Assembly: GCA_022376925.1 (NCBI GenBank)
Contig: JAIOJX010000004.1
Coordinates: 129,667,123 to 129,731,122 of the forward strand
Source of the DNA: Tragulus kanchil
Lineage: Eukaryota > Chordata > Mammalia > Artiodactyla > Tragulidae
DNA: 64,000 nucleotides
Reading direction: 5' to 3'
In this document: in pieces, positions 25,601 through 40,600 of the stretch
How positions within the stretch are numbered: position 1 is the stretch's first letter
Layout of the letters: every line of letters starts with the position of its first letter
Notes under the pieces: generated by a model
Told to the model about the DNA's origin: nothing
Seen by the model: only the letters and a program-made list of their open reading frames with translations
Databases searched by the model: none
Program-made: the position numbers and the translations under genes

Positions 25601-28600
25601 CCTAGCTGACATGTTTTTAATGTGAATGTAATTCTTCCCTATTTAAGGAGGAAGAAGGATGTGTTTTCTTCAGATTCGCTATTATCTTTCTATTTTATAC
25701 TGCCACCTCTATAACTATAATTTAAATGATGCTCAAGGATTATGTGATCAGCTCGTAAGAGAAATTCTGAGATGGTCCCACCTTCTTATAAAAGAAAATG
25801 AAGGCTGTTCAGGTACGCTTTTCAAATATCAGTATGTTTGTTCGTTTGTTTGCTTGTTTATTTTTTAATACCATTAATTGGGTCTAATATATTTTGAGTC
25901 AGGTACTTTTCCTTAGTGTGTATTTTCTTTAATGGTTGCTAAAGTTGGTTTACTTTGTGATGTATTCAGAGCTTTTTTAAAAAAAGTTGAACCTATAGTA
26001 ATGTATTTGTTTTCATTTTTCATGACAGTTGTTTAGAATATATTAAACATATCCTCTCTGGATCAGGAGTCCCCATGTTCAGTGATTCACAGGGAAGATG
26101 CAAAGGACTCAGTAGGGATTGAACTGGGCCCCTTACTGTAGAAACATGGAGCCCTGACCACTGGACTACCAGGAAATTATTCCCCCAGGTGACTTTTGAG
26201 AGAGAAAGATATGTTGCCATTGTTGGAGCCATCACTTCCATAAAAATCAATGTGAACTTAGTATTTGTCTATATTTAATAGTTTTTGGTGCTTTATTTGC
26301 CAAGTCATGTCCAACTCTTTGCAACCCCCTAGACTCTCTGTCCATGGGATTTTCTAGGCAAGAATACTAGAGTGGGTTAATAGTTTTTAACTATTTTCAA
26401 ATATCTGGATGCCAATTTATATTATTGAGTTTTGATTTGCAAAAAGGGCTGACACATTTTTACTCTAGTTTACATCAGAATCGCCATAGAAATCAGAATG
26501 TAACTCGTTTCCCGCCTTCTCCCTCCCCTCCTGAAAGAATATTACATTAAAGAGTTACTCTTACTAAAGGGAGTGTATCATAATATTCAGACCTAAAGGT
26601 ACAGAAAAAAAGCATGAAGAATCACTGTTCTGGTGCTTTTCAGGTTATCTTTGTAGTCAACCCTGCCTCTTTCCACGAAAGAAAGAAAATTAGAAAGGGA
26701 AGGAAGAAGTGAAAATAATGAAATGCTAAGCTTGCAAGTCTATAATGGCTGGATAGTTTGTATAGATCCTTCCGTGTTTTTAGATAAAACTAGTAACTCG
26801 AAGCCGTAAAGAGTTCCTAAGTGTGTGTGCTCATAATTATAAGCTTGTCATTTTATTTTTGTTCTGTTTCCTGTAAGAAATGGAGATACCTATTATAGAT
26901 TACCTTGTACAGGGCATGAGTGTTCATCTCAGAAAAAGGTTTTAATTATAATATTCTTCCTGCCTCGTGTTGGGGACTTAACTATGACTGCTTTGGCTAG
27001 TTTGATCAGAATCTCCTCAGGCCCTCTGGTGTCTCCTGCAGTTGCTGGGAGGTCTCCTTGTGCGCCTGGAGTGGCTGGAAGTGTGCATCCCGAAGCGGCG
27101 GTGAGGGTCGTGCAGGCCATGGCTCGCTTCATGGCTGCCTATTTCACCAATCAGCTGCTGCGCATTTCGCCGCCACACAGTGTGAATGTTCTTCCTCCCC
27201 TTCACACTAAAACAGGTAACAGGGTAAACGAATGCTTTTCTCACCTGGCCTTTGCACATATTTAAAACCATAGTACACAGTGATCATTGGTCTATAGAAA
27301 TAATACTTTCTAGCTCAGTGCCTCACACGTAGGAGATGCTCAGGTGACTCCTTATGAACGAATATAATCTAAGAAAGGTAATTGCTTTGGACTTATTTTT
27401 ATTGAATATGTATTTTTTTAATTGCATACTTTGGACCCATTGGTATTTATAGAGCTGTCTTAAGTAAAAGAGCTATAAAAATGTAATTGAACACATTTTG
27501 ACTATTCTAATTTAGAATTTAATTTGGGGGCATTTTACTTTTATAATTTTATTTGGATCATCTTTTTCATTACTCTATTTAATTACTTGAGTCAAAATGT
27601 ACTTCATTTGTACGCAATAACAGCTCTGGCCTAATGGAAATAAACAGGTACACAGATTTCTATGATATTCAGTCATTCTAATAATTTTTATAAATGCCTG
27701 CTATGTGTCAAATAGTGTTGTAGGTGCTGGAAGTACACTAGCTTGCACCATATGAAATTAATAGTATGAAAACATTTGTAGTTTTTGTTTGGTCTTGTCT
27801 TAACATAAGAAACAGATTCATCCTAACAACCGTGACCAAAACAGATGAAGTTTTGTTCTTTAATGGGGTTTGCATCTAATAGGTTTGCATCTAGAAAGTT
27901 AAATGAATATATAAACAAAGATATATCGATTACTATGCAGAGAACTGAAGTAGAGAAATGCATTGTGACCGAGTGGCTAGTTCAGGTGGTGAATTTAGGG
28001 ACGAGCTCTCTGTGGGGGTGACATTTAAACTGAACTCTTAATGACAGGAAAGAGCCAGCTGTAAGCACAAGGACTTAGGGCACGATAACCTGAACCTGTG
28101 CAAAGGCCCCGAACAAGAACAAACTTGACGTTTCTGAAACTGAAAGGCTGGTGTGGCTGGAGCCCAGAGGGCGAGGGGGGAGTGATGTGGAGACAGACAG
28201 ATGGGACAGGTGATGTAAGTCCGGGTGTGACTTCTGAATTTTAGTTTAAGCACTAGTATTTAATCTCAGGTCAAACTGAGATCTTGCCATTAATGCAGGT
28301 TTACTGAAAAATCACCATTTTCTATGTTCCGATGAACACTAGTGTACTGAACACTTAATATGTTTGAATGTTATTAATACCTCAGATTAGTTTTTTATTG
28401 CCTGACACCATGAAGAACGCAGTCAGGTAAAATATAGTCTCTGCTTTCCAAGTTTTCTAATGCAGTAGGAGGGCCTGTGGTAAAGTGCACACTGTGACCC
28501 AGTACATCTGCGTGTGTGTATCTGATGAAGCTGTATGTACTGACCTTTATTTCATGTAATACACTCGGAGACTGTTTCTTGTGTGTCTCTGCCGACCTAT

Positions 28601-31600
28601 TTTCTTTATTTTTTTCCTTGTTTTTTAGAAATGCCAACATTTGCTACAGGACCCACTGAAGAAACACATTCTTTAATGTTTTGTTTTGTTTTGTTTTTTA
28701 AAGCTATTCTAGAGTATGTTAAGCGTTATCTTAGACCATTTTATATGTATCTTCCTTGTCGTGGTTTTGTAGAAAACCTGTGCATTTTGTAGAAAATAAT
28801 GATTGAAGAGATCTATGTGAGGAGGCCTGAGTTCTTACATCAATTGCAATGTCCATTTTCTCTAATTTATTCCCAGAGCAGTCCTTTCGACTGATTCCTC
28901 TGCAGCACTCTAAGGTGGCCAGTACCGTCAGAGAGCAGAATCTTTCTAATGTGTGGACAGTTGAATATGCCCTTGAATTATTATTCATTGGCGGCCTGGT
29001 TCCAGAAGCTGTGTGGCTGGCACATAAACTCGGAGACTGGAAGACGTCAGTGTCTATTGGTGTGGCTTTTCAACTATTCTGTAAACATAATCGCAATTTC
29101 TTAAGGTATGTCTTTTTGGGTACATCTAAGTTAAGGTGTGATGGTGTCATCTCAGGTAGTTTTTTATTTCACTCATGCCTGGTATTTACATATTTTGTGG
29201 CATCCTTAGTTCAGCACTGTTCAATAGAACTTTATTCAGTGATGGAAATAGTCTCCATGTGCTGTCCAGTCTGATAGCTACTAGCCACATCTATTTATTG
29301 AGCACTTGAAATGTAGCTAGGAAGACTTAAGGAATGAGATTTTCCATCTCATTTTAATTAATTTAAATTTAGAGAGCCATGTGCAGCTAGTGTCAACTGT
29401 GTTAAGACAGCTCAGAGACTGATTATTGTATTTAAACATCTATTTGCACTTTTGCTTGTTAGTAGTGCCCTCAGATCACTCCTTCTGGCTGACTTTTTGC
29501 AGCCTATGGATGAGCCATGGAATTCTCCAGGCAGTCATGCTGGCGTGGGTAGCCTATCCCTTCTTCAGGGGATCTTCCCAACCTAGGGATCAAACCCAGG
29601 TCTCCCGCCTGCATTTTAACTCTTCTGAATATTATGGCATTGCTGTGTCTTTGATATTTTTTAATTCAGTAATCCAGTGTGTATTTTATTTATTAAGTAA
29701 CCAATCCATACCAAGCTCTATGCCAGGTGTTGTTGTGGATTGTAAACTTAGATGGCACCTGGTTTCTATGCTTAGGCATTTTCAGTTTAATAGAGAAACT
29801 AGGATGAAATAGTATTATAATTTACATGGTATGAGAATAAAAGTGCCCATGGTATGATGAGGAGAGGAGTCATATCGAGTGAGGGAAAGACAGAAAATTC
29901 TCTGTGTGGGAGTTGTCATTTGAGATGGGCAATGAAGGGACAGTGGGGTCTTGACAAACTGAGGAGCTGTAGTGAGAGAGACCATTCCAAACATGAGCAA
30001 AGGCATGTGGCAAAAAGCGTGGCTGCTTTGGTTTGGAGAGAGTACGCAGCTAGGGCAGCAGAGGGAGGTGAAGATGGCGAGGGAGGTGAAGATGGGGAGC
30101 CGTGTCCACACCGTAGATTGTGGAGCGCCTCAGGACTCTCCTCACTAGAGCATTTCCTTGATGATTTCTTTTCCAAACACAGGACGGATAGTGTGGACTT
30201 CTCTGTTCTTTAAAATTTTATGTTCAGTTCTTAATGTGTGTATCTTTCCATTTTTTAAAATTATTTTCCTCTCATTTGATATGATTTCAGGTCCAAGAAA
30301 AAGAGTCTGAATCTACCATTAAATATGACTCCAGCACAGATTTTTCAGGAAAAACTGCGGTGTTTTTTAGGTCAGCCAGCCTCTTTGAAAGCAAAGAATG
30401 AAGTGGCCTCAAAATACAAACAGTTTACAGGTGTGTTGCCAACATACAGTTGACATGCATCACCTTAATATAAAGGTTATGGTATTTTAAAGTTTTTAAG
30501 TACCCACACGTATATAAATATTTTGAAGTAAGCTTATTAAAAATGAAATTATAGTCTTAATCATGGGAGCATCTCAAACTGATGAAGTTCAAAACATGAT
30601 ATTCAGTTTCTGGATGATATTCTGATTTTCCATACATACCTTTCTTTATACTAGTGGTATTTGCTGCATTTAGATGGTTTTCTTTTGCATTCATAGAATT
30701 GTAGATGGCTTTTGATTTTAGGGATCAAACCCAGGTCTCCCGCCTGCATTTTAACTCTTCTGAATATTATGGCATTGCTGTGTCTTTGATATTTTTTAAT
30801 TCAGTAATCCAGTGTGTATTTTATTTATTAAGTAACCAATCCATACCAAGCTCTATGCCAGGTGTTGTTGTGGATTGTAAACTTAGATGGCACCTGGTTT
30901 CTATGCTTAGGCATTTTCAGTTTAATAGAGAAACTAGGATGAAATAGTATTATAATTTACATGGTATGAGAATAAAAGTGCCCATGGTATGATGAGGAGA
31001 GGAGTCATATCGAGTGAGGGAAAGACAGAAAATTCTCTGTGTGGGAGTTGTCATTTGAGATGGGCAATGAAGGGACAGTGGGGTCTTGACAAACTGAGGA
31101 GCTGTAGTGAGAGAGACCATTCCAAACATGAGCAAAGGCATGTGGCAAAAAGCGTGGCTGCTTTGGTTTGGAGAGAGTACGCAGCTAGGGCAGCAGAGGG
31201 AGGTGAAGATGGCGAGGGAGGTGAAGATGGGGAGCCGTGTCCACACCGTGGGATTGTGGAGCGCCTCAGGACTCTCCTCACTAGAGCATTTCCTTGATGA
31301 TTTCTTTTCCAAACACAGGACGGATAGTGTGGACTTCTCTGTTCTTTAAAATTTTATGTTCAGTTCTTAATGTGTGTATCTTTCCATTTTTTAAAATTAT
31401 TTTCCTCTCATTTGATATGATTTCAGGTCCAAGAAAAAGAGTCTGAATCTACCATTAAATATGACTCCAGCACAGATTTTTCAGGAAAAACTGCGGTGTT
31501 TTTTAGGTCAGCCAGCCTCTTTGAAAGCAAAGAATGAAGTGGCCTCAAAATACAAACAGTTTACAGGTGTGTTGCCAACATACAGTTGACATGCATCACC

Positions 31601-34600
31601 TTAATATAAAGGTTATGGTATTTTAAAGTTTTTAAGTACCCACACGTATATAAATATTTTGAAGTAAGCTTATTAAAAATGAAATTATAGTCTTAATCAT
31701 GGGAGCATCTCAAACTGATGAAGTTCAAAACATGATATTCAGTTTCTGGATGATATTCTGATTTTCCATACATACCTTTCTTTATACTAGTGGTATTTGC
31801 TGCATTTAGATGGTTTTCTTTTGCATTCATAGAATTGTAGAATCTCAGACAGGGAAGGGTATTTAGAACCTCTTGTCTAATGCATAAATAATAGAGTTAT
31901 TTATGCTTTTAACTTGAAAATTTCTGAATGGAAAAAAACTGAAAAATTGCCAGTCGGAACTTCCAGTTCTGGCTTTGTACTTTAGATGATCCGAAAATTC
32001 TCCCACAATAGCTATATGAATATGTTGTGTTTCTAGATAAAATATAAAAACCTGCCATTAAAGACACCGGTTTAAAGAAAGTAAGAGAAATTTCCAGGGG
32101 TCCAGAAACAAAGGAAAAAAGTCAATGGATTCCACTCTTAGGTTTTTAACCCCCTTAAAATAAAAACCTAGGTCCATTGAATGTGAATGTGCATAGCTTT
32201 TTCATAATAACCAAAAACTTGGAACAAGAACAACAAAATTTCAACAAAGAAGTTGAAATGCTTATCAGTTTGTGTATGCATAAACTGATTTATCTATAGA
32301 GGAGGAAACTGCTGATAACACGCAACAACATGGATGAATCACAGAACCATTTTGCTGAATGAAAGGACTCAGAAATAAGCCTACACATTGTGTGATTCCA
32401 TTTCTGTTAACATTTCATAAAAAAGCAACACTGTAGGGACGGAAACAGATCAGTGGTTACCTGGGAGTAAGGGGGAAATTGACAATAAAACGGGTCTATG
32501 AGAACATTTTGAAGTGATAAGAATGTTCTTACAGGCTGCATAGATTTGTCCAAACTTATTGTGCACTTTATTTTTTTTTTTAACTTTTTTTTTGGCCACT
32601 TCTATTGGTCTTTCATTTATTTATTTTCATCCGTCTTTGTTCTTTGGCCTGTGTGGGCCTCCCATTGCAGTGGCCTCTCCTGTAGCAGAGCGCTGGCTCA
32701 TAATTGGACACACCAGTCCAGTTGCTCCGCGGCATGTGGGAGCTTGCCATGCCAGAGATCGAACCGACGTCCCTTGCACTGCAAGGTGGACTCTTTACCC
32801 ACTGGACCACCAGAGAAGCCCCTATACTTTATTATTATTATTTTTAATCTATTTATTTGTTTGGTTGCTCTGGGTCTTCACTGTGGCATGTGAGATCTTC
32901 TCCCTTAGTTCTGGCTTGCAAACTCTTAGTTGAGGCATGTGGAATCTAGTCCCCTGACCCGGGCTCAAAGCCAGGCCCTCTGCACCAGAAGTGAGGAGTC
33001 CTAGCCATTGGACCACAAGGGAAGACCCTGAATTGTGTACTTAAAAGGATGAATTTTAGTCTTTGTAAATTGTACCTCAGCAAACTGATTTTAAAACAAA
33101 GAACTCCGCAGATGGTTAGTAAACTAGAATTTGAACTCTTATCTGTATACACACACAAAAATTATAAATGTATGTACATAGACATAAAACATGTGGAAAA
33201 TATGAAAGGGAAGGTACATTTTATATAGAATAAGAAGACACAGCATATGTCTAATAGGAGTTCAAATAGAGTCATGCTAAATTCTGGATATTGATGACCT
33301 CTGGAAGTAGGAAATAAAATAGGATTGGTTACCTAAAGAATTTCAGCTGTATCTGCAATATTTTATTTTTTAATCTAATTTGAATATAGGAAACATTAAT
33401 ATCAGGGATGAAAAGTCAGTATATGGGTGCTTTCCTATTCTATACCTTAAAGTATGCTTAAAATATTTCCCAACGTAAAAGTCCATTGGGGACTTCCCTG
33501 GTGGTCCAGTGGTTAAAGCTTCATGCTCCTACTGTAGGGGGCCTGGGTTCTATCTCTAGACAGGGAGCGGGAGCCCATATGTTGCAGCTAAGACCCAGTG
33601 CAACCAAATTAAAATAAATGGTTTTTAAAAAAATCCTTAAGTCTCTAATTCTTCCACCTGCATCTCTTTACATTTCACTTTCTGGAACATTTCTCTATAG
33701 ATACAGATGTTTACAAAATTGCAGCCATACTGTATGACTATTTTGTATATTTCTGGTTTTTCTTTTAGCTTTACAAGTCCTTTTATAAAAGCACTGTGGC
33801 AGAGGCAGTGGGGGACTTCCTGGTGGTCCAATGGCTAAGACTCCATGCTCCCAATGCCGGGGCCCAGATTTGATCCCTGGTCGGTGATCTAGATCCCAGA
33901 TCCCACAACTGAGACCTGGAATAGCCACTAAATGAACAAATAAATCATCTTAAAAGTACTGTGATGGACTGTTAAGAAAACGAAAATTACTGTCTCGGAA
34001 AAGTTTTTGTGCTCTAACTAGCTATAATCTTAAAAGTAACAATCTTTATGAAGTTTCTGTCTACAAGTTTGGGTGTTTTGCATGTCAACCAATAGGTTTA
34101 TTTTTGGCAATCAGCTTTTTCAGATGTGAAGTTTTAAACTACAAAACAGAATTAGAAAAACAGAATGAAAATTATCACATGAACCGTAACTGCTTTGCTG
34201 AATTGTGAATTTGATAGATCCCATTGAAGAGGAAGACACAGGTCTGCTCTTGGGCTCTGTGCAGGAAGTGCTGAAAGCCGCAGTCATGGCTGACGCCGAT
34301 ATCCTGTCAGAGCGTTGACTTCTGATCAGCTCTGCCAAGGAGTTCAAATAGAGTCATGCTAAATTCTGGATATTGATGACCTCTGGAAGTAGGAAATAAA
34401 ATAGGATTGGTTACCTAAAGAATTTCAGCTGTATCTGCAATATTTTATTTTTTAATCTAATTTGAATATAGGAAACATTAATATCAGGGATGAAAAGTCA
34501 GTATATGGGTGCTTTCCTATTCTATACCTTAAAGTATGCTTAAAATATTTCCCAACGTAAAAGTCCATTGGGGACTTCCTGGTGGTCCAGTGGTTAAAGC

Positions 34601-37600
34601 TTCATGCTCCTACTGTAGGGGGCCTGGGTTCTATCTCTAGACAGGAGCGGAGCCCATATGTTGCAGCTAAGACCCAGTGCAACCAAATTAAAATAAATGG
34701 TTTTAAAAAATCCTTAAGTCTCTAATTCTTCCACCTGCATCTCTTTACATTTCACTTTCTGGAACATTTCTCTATAGATACAGATGTTTACAAAATTGCA
34801 GCCATACTGTATGACTATTTTGTATATTTCTGGTTTTTCTTTTAGCTTTACAAGTCCTTTTATAAAAGCACTGTGGCAGAGGCAGTGGGGGACTTCCTGG
34901 TGGTCCAATGGCTAAGACTCCATGCTCCCAATGCCGGGGCCCAGATTTGATCCCTGGTCGGTGATCTAGATCCCAGATCCCACAACTGAGACCTGGAATA
35001 GCCACTAAATGAACAAATAAATCATCTTAAAAGTACTGTGATGGACTGTTAAGAAAACGAAAATTACTGTCTCGGAAAAGTTTTTGTGCTCTAACTAGCT
35101 ATAATCTTAAAAGTAACAATCTTTATGAAGTTTCTGTCTACAAGTTTGGGTGTTTTGCATGTCAACCAATAGGTTTATTTTTGGCAATCAGCTTTTTCAG
35201 ATGTGAAGTTTTAAACTACAAAACAGAATTAGAAAAACAGAATGAAAATTATCACATGAACCGTAACTGCTTTGCTGAATTGTGAATTTGATAGATCCCA
35301 TTGAAGAGGAAGACACAGGTCTGCTCTTGGGCTCTGTGCAGGAAGTGCTGAAAGCCGCAGTCATGGCTGACGCCGATATCCTGTCAGAGACGTTGCGACT
35401 TCTGATCAGCTCTGCCAAGGACTTCAGTAAGAGACTGTGGGGCTTAGTGCCGCCCGGCTTGTATCTTCCAGCTCCTCCGTTATATTGTCCTCAGCCTGCT
35501 GTTCTTAGTGAAGTAAGCTTAAATTAATTTAAAATTTATTTTGTCCACTCTAAAAAAAAATCAACCTGACAACAATGCAAGTTAAAAATGCAAGCTCTGA
35601 AGCTCACTTCTGGATTCCAGCTTTGCTGTTTTTTACTTGGGTAATTTTCTTGGGCAGTGTTCAAAACAGATGTTTAAGTTTCCTCATCTGTAAAATGAAG
35701 GTGATATAGTACCTTTAATAGTGTTGTTGGGAGTATTACATGAGACATCCTGAAAGAACTTTTTGTGTCGAGGGCACATAGTAAACAGTCAGTCAATGTT
35801 AAAATTATTTTCATAATAAAATAAAATTAAGAGATATTTCTCTGTATCCAGATTTAAAAAAAAAAAATTTTAATTTATTTATTTTCATCCATCTTTGTTC
35901 TTTGGCCTGTGTGGACCCCATTGCAGTGGCCTCTCTCATTGCAGAGCACTGACATCCAGATTTTTAAAAAAATAAACATTTGGGACTTCCCTGGTGGTCC
36001 AGTGGATAAAGAGTCCGCCTTGCTGTGCCGGGATCGCCAGTTCGATCCCTCACCTGGAAAGATCTGACATGCTGCGAAGTGGCTGGACAGGTGTGTCCAG
36101 TTACAAGCACAGCACCCAGAGCTAGTGCTCAGCAATGAGAGAGGCCACTGCAATGGGAGGCCCACACAGGCCAAAGAACAGATGGATGAGAATAAATAAA
36201 TGAAAAAACAATAAAAGAGGCCAAAATTAAAAAAATAAACATTTGTTTATGGTAGCAAAATAATGAATATCAGAATTTAGAAGCTGTTCATCTCATTGTC
36301 TTTGCCTCTTTTGAAAGACTTAGTTTTATTTTTCTTTGGGGAGGTCATTTTTTTTTTTTCCTGCACTATTCCATTGATCTGTCTCATAAATAGGAATACT
36401 ATATTCCTCTCAGGACCTTTTCACCTGCTCTTACTGAAAATCATAACATTGCAATTAGCTGATTTTAATGTTTACAGTGTTAATGTGAACTATTTACATT
36501 TAAATTGTTTTAATATTTGATTAACAGTTGAAATCAATACTAGTATTGTTTTTTTACTACTCACTGTTTCAGAATTAGCAATGTCTCTCTTTATCTAGAC
36601 TTTTCTTTTAGACTTGTTATATTTTGAGTTATGTTTCAATAGGTTAAAATATTTTATTTGTTGATATTTCAGATGTAATATATTCCACGTAGCAAGAATA
36701 AGTAATCCATGGTATTTCTCAGTAATTCCTCTTTCCTCTCTTGTCTGAGCCTTTAGTATATTGGTTTAGGAATTAGAAATAGCATTTAATATATCTCTGG
36801 ATATGCTATGCTGATATTAGTTTGAGTGGTCACTGTCCTTATAATAGTGCTTCGTTTTGTTCTTTTTTATTAAAATAATCCTGAATGGTAGGATTTCTCT
36901 TAAATGTCACTCTGTATCAGTTAGAAACCTTGATATTGCAAGTGACAGAGAACTTGGTAAATACTGCCTGGCGTAATTGAAAAGCCCAGTTATGTTACCA
37001 AAGACTCGAACTCTTTCTGGTTTCTTCTAAGGTGTCAGCTTCAGCTTATGGCTGGAGGATGGCTGCCAGCACCTTCTCAGGAAGGTGCCCAAAGCGACCA
37101 TGGATTTTTAAAAAAATAAACATTTGGGACTTCCCTGGTGGTCCAGTGGATAAAGAGTCCGCCTTGCTGTGCCGGGATCGCCAGTTCGATCCCTCACCTG
37201 GAAAGATCTGACATGCTGCGAAGTGGCTGGACAGGTGTGTCCAGTTACAAGCACAGCACCCAGAGCTAGTGCTCAGCAATGAGAGAGGCCACTGCAATGG
37301 GAGGCCCACACAGGCCAAAGAACAGATGGATGAGAATAAATAAATGAAAAAACAATAAAAGAGGCCAAAATTAAAAAATAAACATTTGTTTATGGTAGCA
37401 AAATAATGAATATCAGAATTTAGAAGCTGTTCATCTCATTGTCTTTGCCTCTTTTGAAAGACTTAGTTTTATTTTTCTTTGGGGAGGTCATTTTTTTTTT
37501 TCCTGCACTATTCCATTGATCTGTCTCATAAATAGGAATACTATATTCCTCTCAGGACCTTTTCACCTGCTCTTACTGAAAATCATAACATTGCAATTAG

Positions 37601-40600
37601 CTGATTTTAATGTTTACAGTGTTAATGTGAACTATTTACATTTAAATTGTTTTAATATTTGATTAACAGTTGAAATCAATACTAGTATTGTTTTTTTACT
37701 ACTCACTGTTTCAGAATTAGCAATGTCTCTCTTTATCTAGACTTTTCTTTTAGACTTGTTATATTTTGAGTTATGTTTCAATAGGTTAAAATATTTTATT
37801 TGTTGATATTTCAGATGTAATATATTCCACGTAGCAAGAATAAGTAATCCATGGTATTTCTCAGTAATTCCTCTTTCCTCTCTTGTCTGAGCCTTTAGTA
37901 TATTGGTTTAGGAATTAGAAATAGCATTTAATATATCTCTGGATATGCTATGCTGATATTAGTTTGAGTGGTCACTGTCCTTATAATAGTGCTTCGTTTT
38001 GTTCTTTTTTATTAAAATAATCCTGAATGGTAGGATTTCTCTTAAATGTCACTCTGTATCAGTTAGAAACCTTGATATTGCAAGTGACAGAGAACTTGGT
38101 AAATACTGCCTGGCGTAATTGAAAAGCCCAGTTATGTTACCAAAGACTCGAACTCTTTCTGGTTTCTTCTAAGGTGTCAGCTTCAGCTTATGGCTGGAGG
38201 ATGGCTGCCAGCACCTTCTCAGGAAGGTGCCCAAAGGAAATGGGAGGGGAGAGAACAAAGCAGTAAAAGTGTCTTTCTCCTGGCACTCCGACCAGGAGCC
38301 CTGAGATAGTTACTCTTGTGAGACCGACCGAAGTTGCTTACCTGTCCTGGTCGAAACCTTGGCCAGGGCTAATGCACAGTACTGCTCAGCCGTTGATTTG
38401 CACCTTCCCTGGCCGCTGGGGGCTTAGGAACAGCTTTCCCTGAATCATTTAGGTATGTAAACGAGGGACAGATGCCCCCGGCAAAGAACTGAGTATTCAG
38501 AAGAAGTGGCAATGGTAGGAGGCTGTTGGGGAAGCAAACGTTCATAATGCTCACATTATCTCATCCTCTGGGAGGTTAATCTGTAGCTGCTGGCTTGAGT
38601 TGTATATTTAAGCAAACATTTATTGGCTCCTACCGTATGTTGGACTTTATGCAGTAGATGATAAGGCCTTTGCTCTTGGGCGGTCTCAGTAATATGGGAA
38701 ACAGATATATAAATTAGCAAGAATAAATTAATAAAAGCTACAATGAAGCTACAAAGTGCCATAGTAACACAGAATGGAAGGGTTTCACAGAGGAGGTGAC
38801 ATTGAAATGTACTAGGATTTTTCCAGGCAGAGGAAGGGAAAAGGCCTTCTTTTTGAAAGGAGCTATCTACTTAACAGTGGAGTCAGGGGTGGCCAACTTT
38901 AACTATTGTAGCTGAAGAACTGGGATTAGGGTTAATTTGTCCCTCTACATTCTTAGGATCAGTTCTGCTTCCCTCAGCTCAGTCAGTAAAGAATCTTCCT
39001 GCAATGCGGGAGACCCGGCTTTGATTCTCGGATCAGGAAGATCCCCTGGCGAAGGGATGGCAACCCACTCCGCTATTCTTGCCTAGAGAATCCCATGGAT
39101 CAAGGAGTCTAGTGGGCTCAAGCCATGGGGTCGCAAGAGTCAGACATGACTGAGAGACTAGACCACCACCTCTCTACATTCTTTGAGATGAGAGAAGTGT
39201 TGTTTCCCTGATGAGAGAAGTGTTTCCCTGATACTGGAAATAGCTGTAGTTAATTTCTGAGGCCAAGCCTCGAAATGTCCTTTGTAAATCGCCAGGAGTA
39301 GTTTCCTTTGAGAAGCATTATCTGTGTTTTCGCTTGACCATTTTAAGTTTCCATTTTACTGGCTACTAATTTTTTTTCTTTGTTTTTTAGGAAGATGGTG
39401 ATGATCTTCTTTTAAAAGCTGAGAAAGATAATCGCCAAAAGGTGTCTGGGATCCTTCAGCGAGTGCTTTTGCTTTTCCGGGCGGCTCGATGTTCTTTTCC
39501 TGTAGCACAGTGGTACATCTTGCAGTTGAGGTGGGCACGCAAAGTCATGCAGAAGGTATGGAAATGTCTTAGTCACTTATGTGCTAGTGTGATAGGGAAG
39601 AACCTTTTCTATTCTATTACAGGTTAATCAGGAAAGGGATGTAGCCTATAAAATTAAATTATACATAATGGCTCATCTCTGGGAACCCTGCTTCCCAAGT
39701 AATGAGCTTTAAGCTGATATACCTTTGTTTAGCTCACAGGAATATCCTGACCCAGGTCTACCTGTGAATGACTGTCAGGAGGGAGAAATCAGCACATTGC
39801 CCTCCAGAAACTGATGGGAACCAGGAAGCGTTTAACCTTACTCCCTCTCCTTTTTGTACAAAATGCTAACTCAGGCAAGATAGTTCTTTGGGGAACAGGC
39901 ATAACAAGCTTTGACTCAGTAACACTGTGGTAAACAATTTAAATATACTAATACTTATTATTTATAATTATGACATTTTCCCAAAGAGTCCTGCTCTGTA
40001 AATCCATAAATTTCAGACTTACTTATAGTATGAAATCTGTGTAAACTAAGTTCTTTCTGATGAAAGGTGAGGACTCTAAACTGGAGGTCTGTGTTAACCC
40101 CATCTGTCTGACAATAGAAAGTGTCATCAGTTAATCCCAGAAAATTTCAGTTACTTTTATTTTTCCCCAGGTACTTTTTCTCCCCCACAGGTTTACCCCA
40201 CTTCTTCCTGAGATGCTATTTTTGTTCTGTAGGGGCTTCTGTGGGGTCCGACCATAGAAAGTCCGTTCATTCTTGGCTCAGTGTTTCCTTGCAGTGGCCT
40301 CTAAACCCCCAAGCCAATTTTTTTTCCTTCCTGTCTCCTGAGGCCAAGCCTCGAAATGTCCTTTGTAAATCGCCAGGAGTAGTTTCCTTTGAGAAGCATT
40401 ATCTGTGTTTTCGCTTGACCATTTTAAGTTTCCATTTTACTGGCTACTAATTTTTTTTCTTTGTTTTTTAGGAAGATGGTGATGATCTTCTTTTAAAAGC
40501 TGAGAAAGATAATCGCCAAAAGGTGTCTGGGATCCTTCAGCGAGTGCTTTTGCTTTTCCGGGCGGCTCGATGTTCTTTTCCTGTAGCACAGTGGTACATC

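Larger units (their letters stand above)
23481..25678 (+). repeat. Tandem duplication 8 (1101 bp unit), cuts exon 13
   Basis: 23481-24581 is repeated as 24582-25678. Differences are G-run changes: gtcaggggatctgg against gtcaggatctgg, and gggcgggggtcggg against gggggggggtcggg. The join cuts exon 13 after 29 bases. Confidence 0.94.
25813..28876 (+). other. Introns around exon 14, mostly featureless
   Basis: Apart from exon 14 and the two Bov/CHR fragments near 26098 and 26286, nothing coding is visible. 27680-28240 has the texture of an old interspersed repeat (tgcctgctatgtgtcaaata, gaaaggctggtgtggctgga), but I cannot name it. No conserved non-coding element can be recognised by eye. Confidence 0.5.
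29585..31840 (+). repeat. Tandem duplication 9 (about 1136 bp unit), duplicates exon 16
   Basis: 29585-30704 is repeated as 30720-31840. A 15-base filler, atggcttttgatttt, separates them. One visible difference is accgtagattg against accgtgggattg. The left edge falls inside a Bov-tA fragment. Confidence 0.93.
33257..35421 (+). repeat. Tandem duplication 10 (1082 bp unit), cuts exon 17
   Basis: 33257-34338 is repeated as 34339-35421. Indels cluster in both copies near the join: gggagcgggagccc against ggagcggagccc, and agcgttgac against agacgttgcgac. Contains two CHR-type SINEs per copy. Confidence 0.94.
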
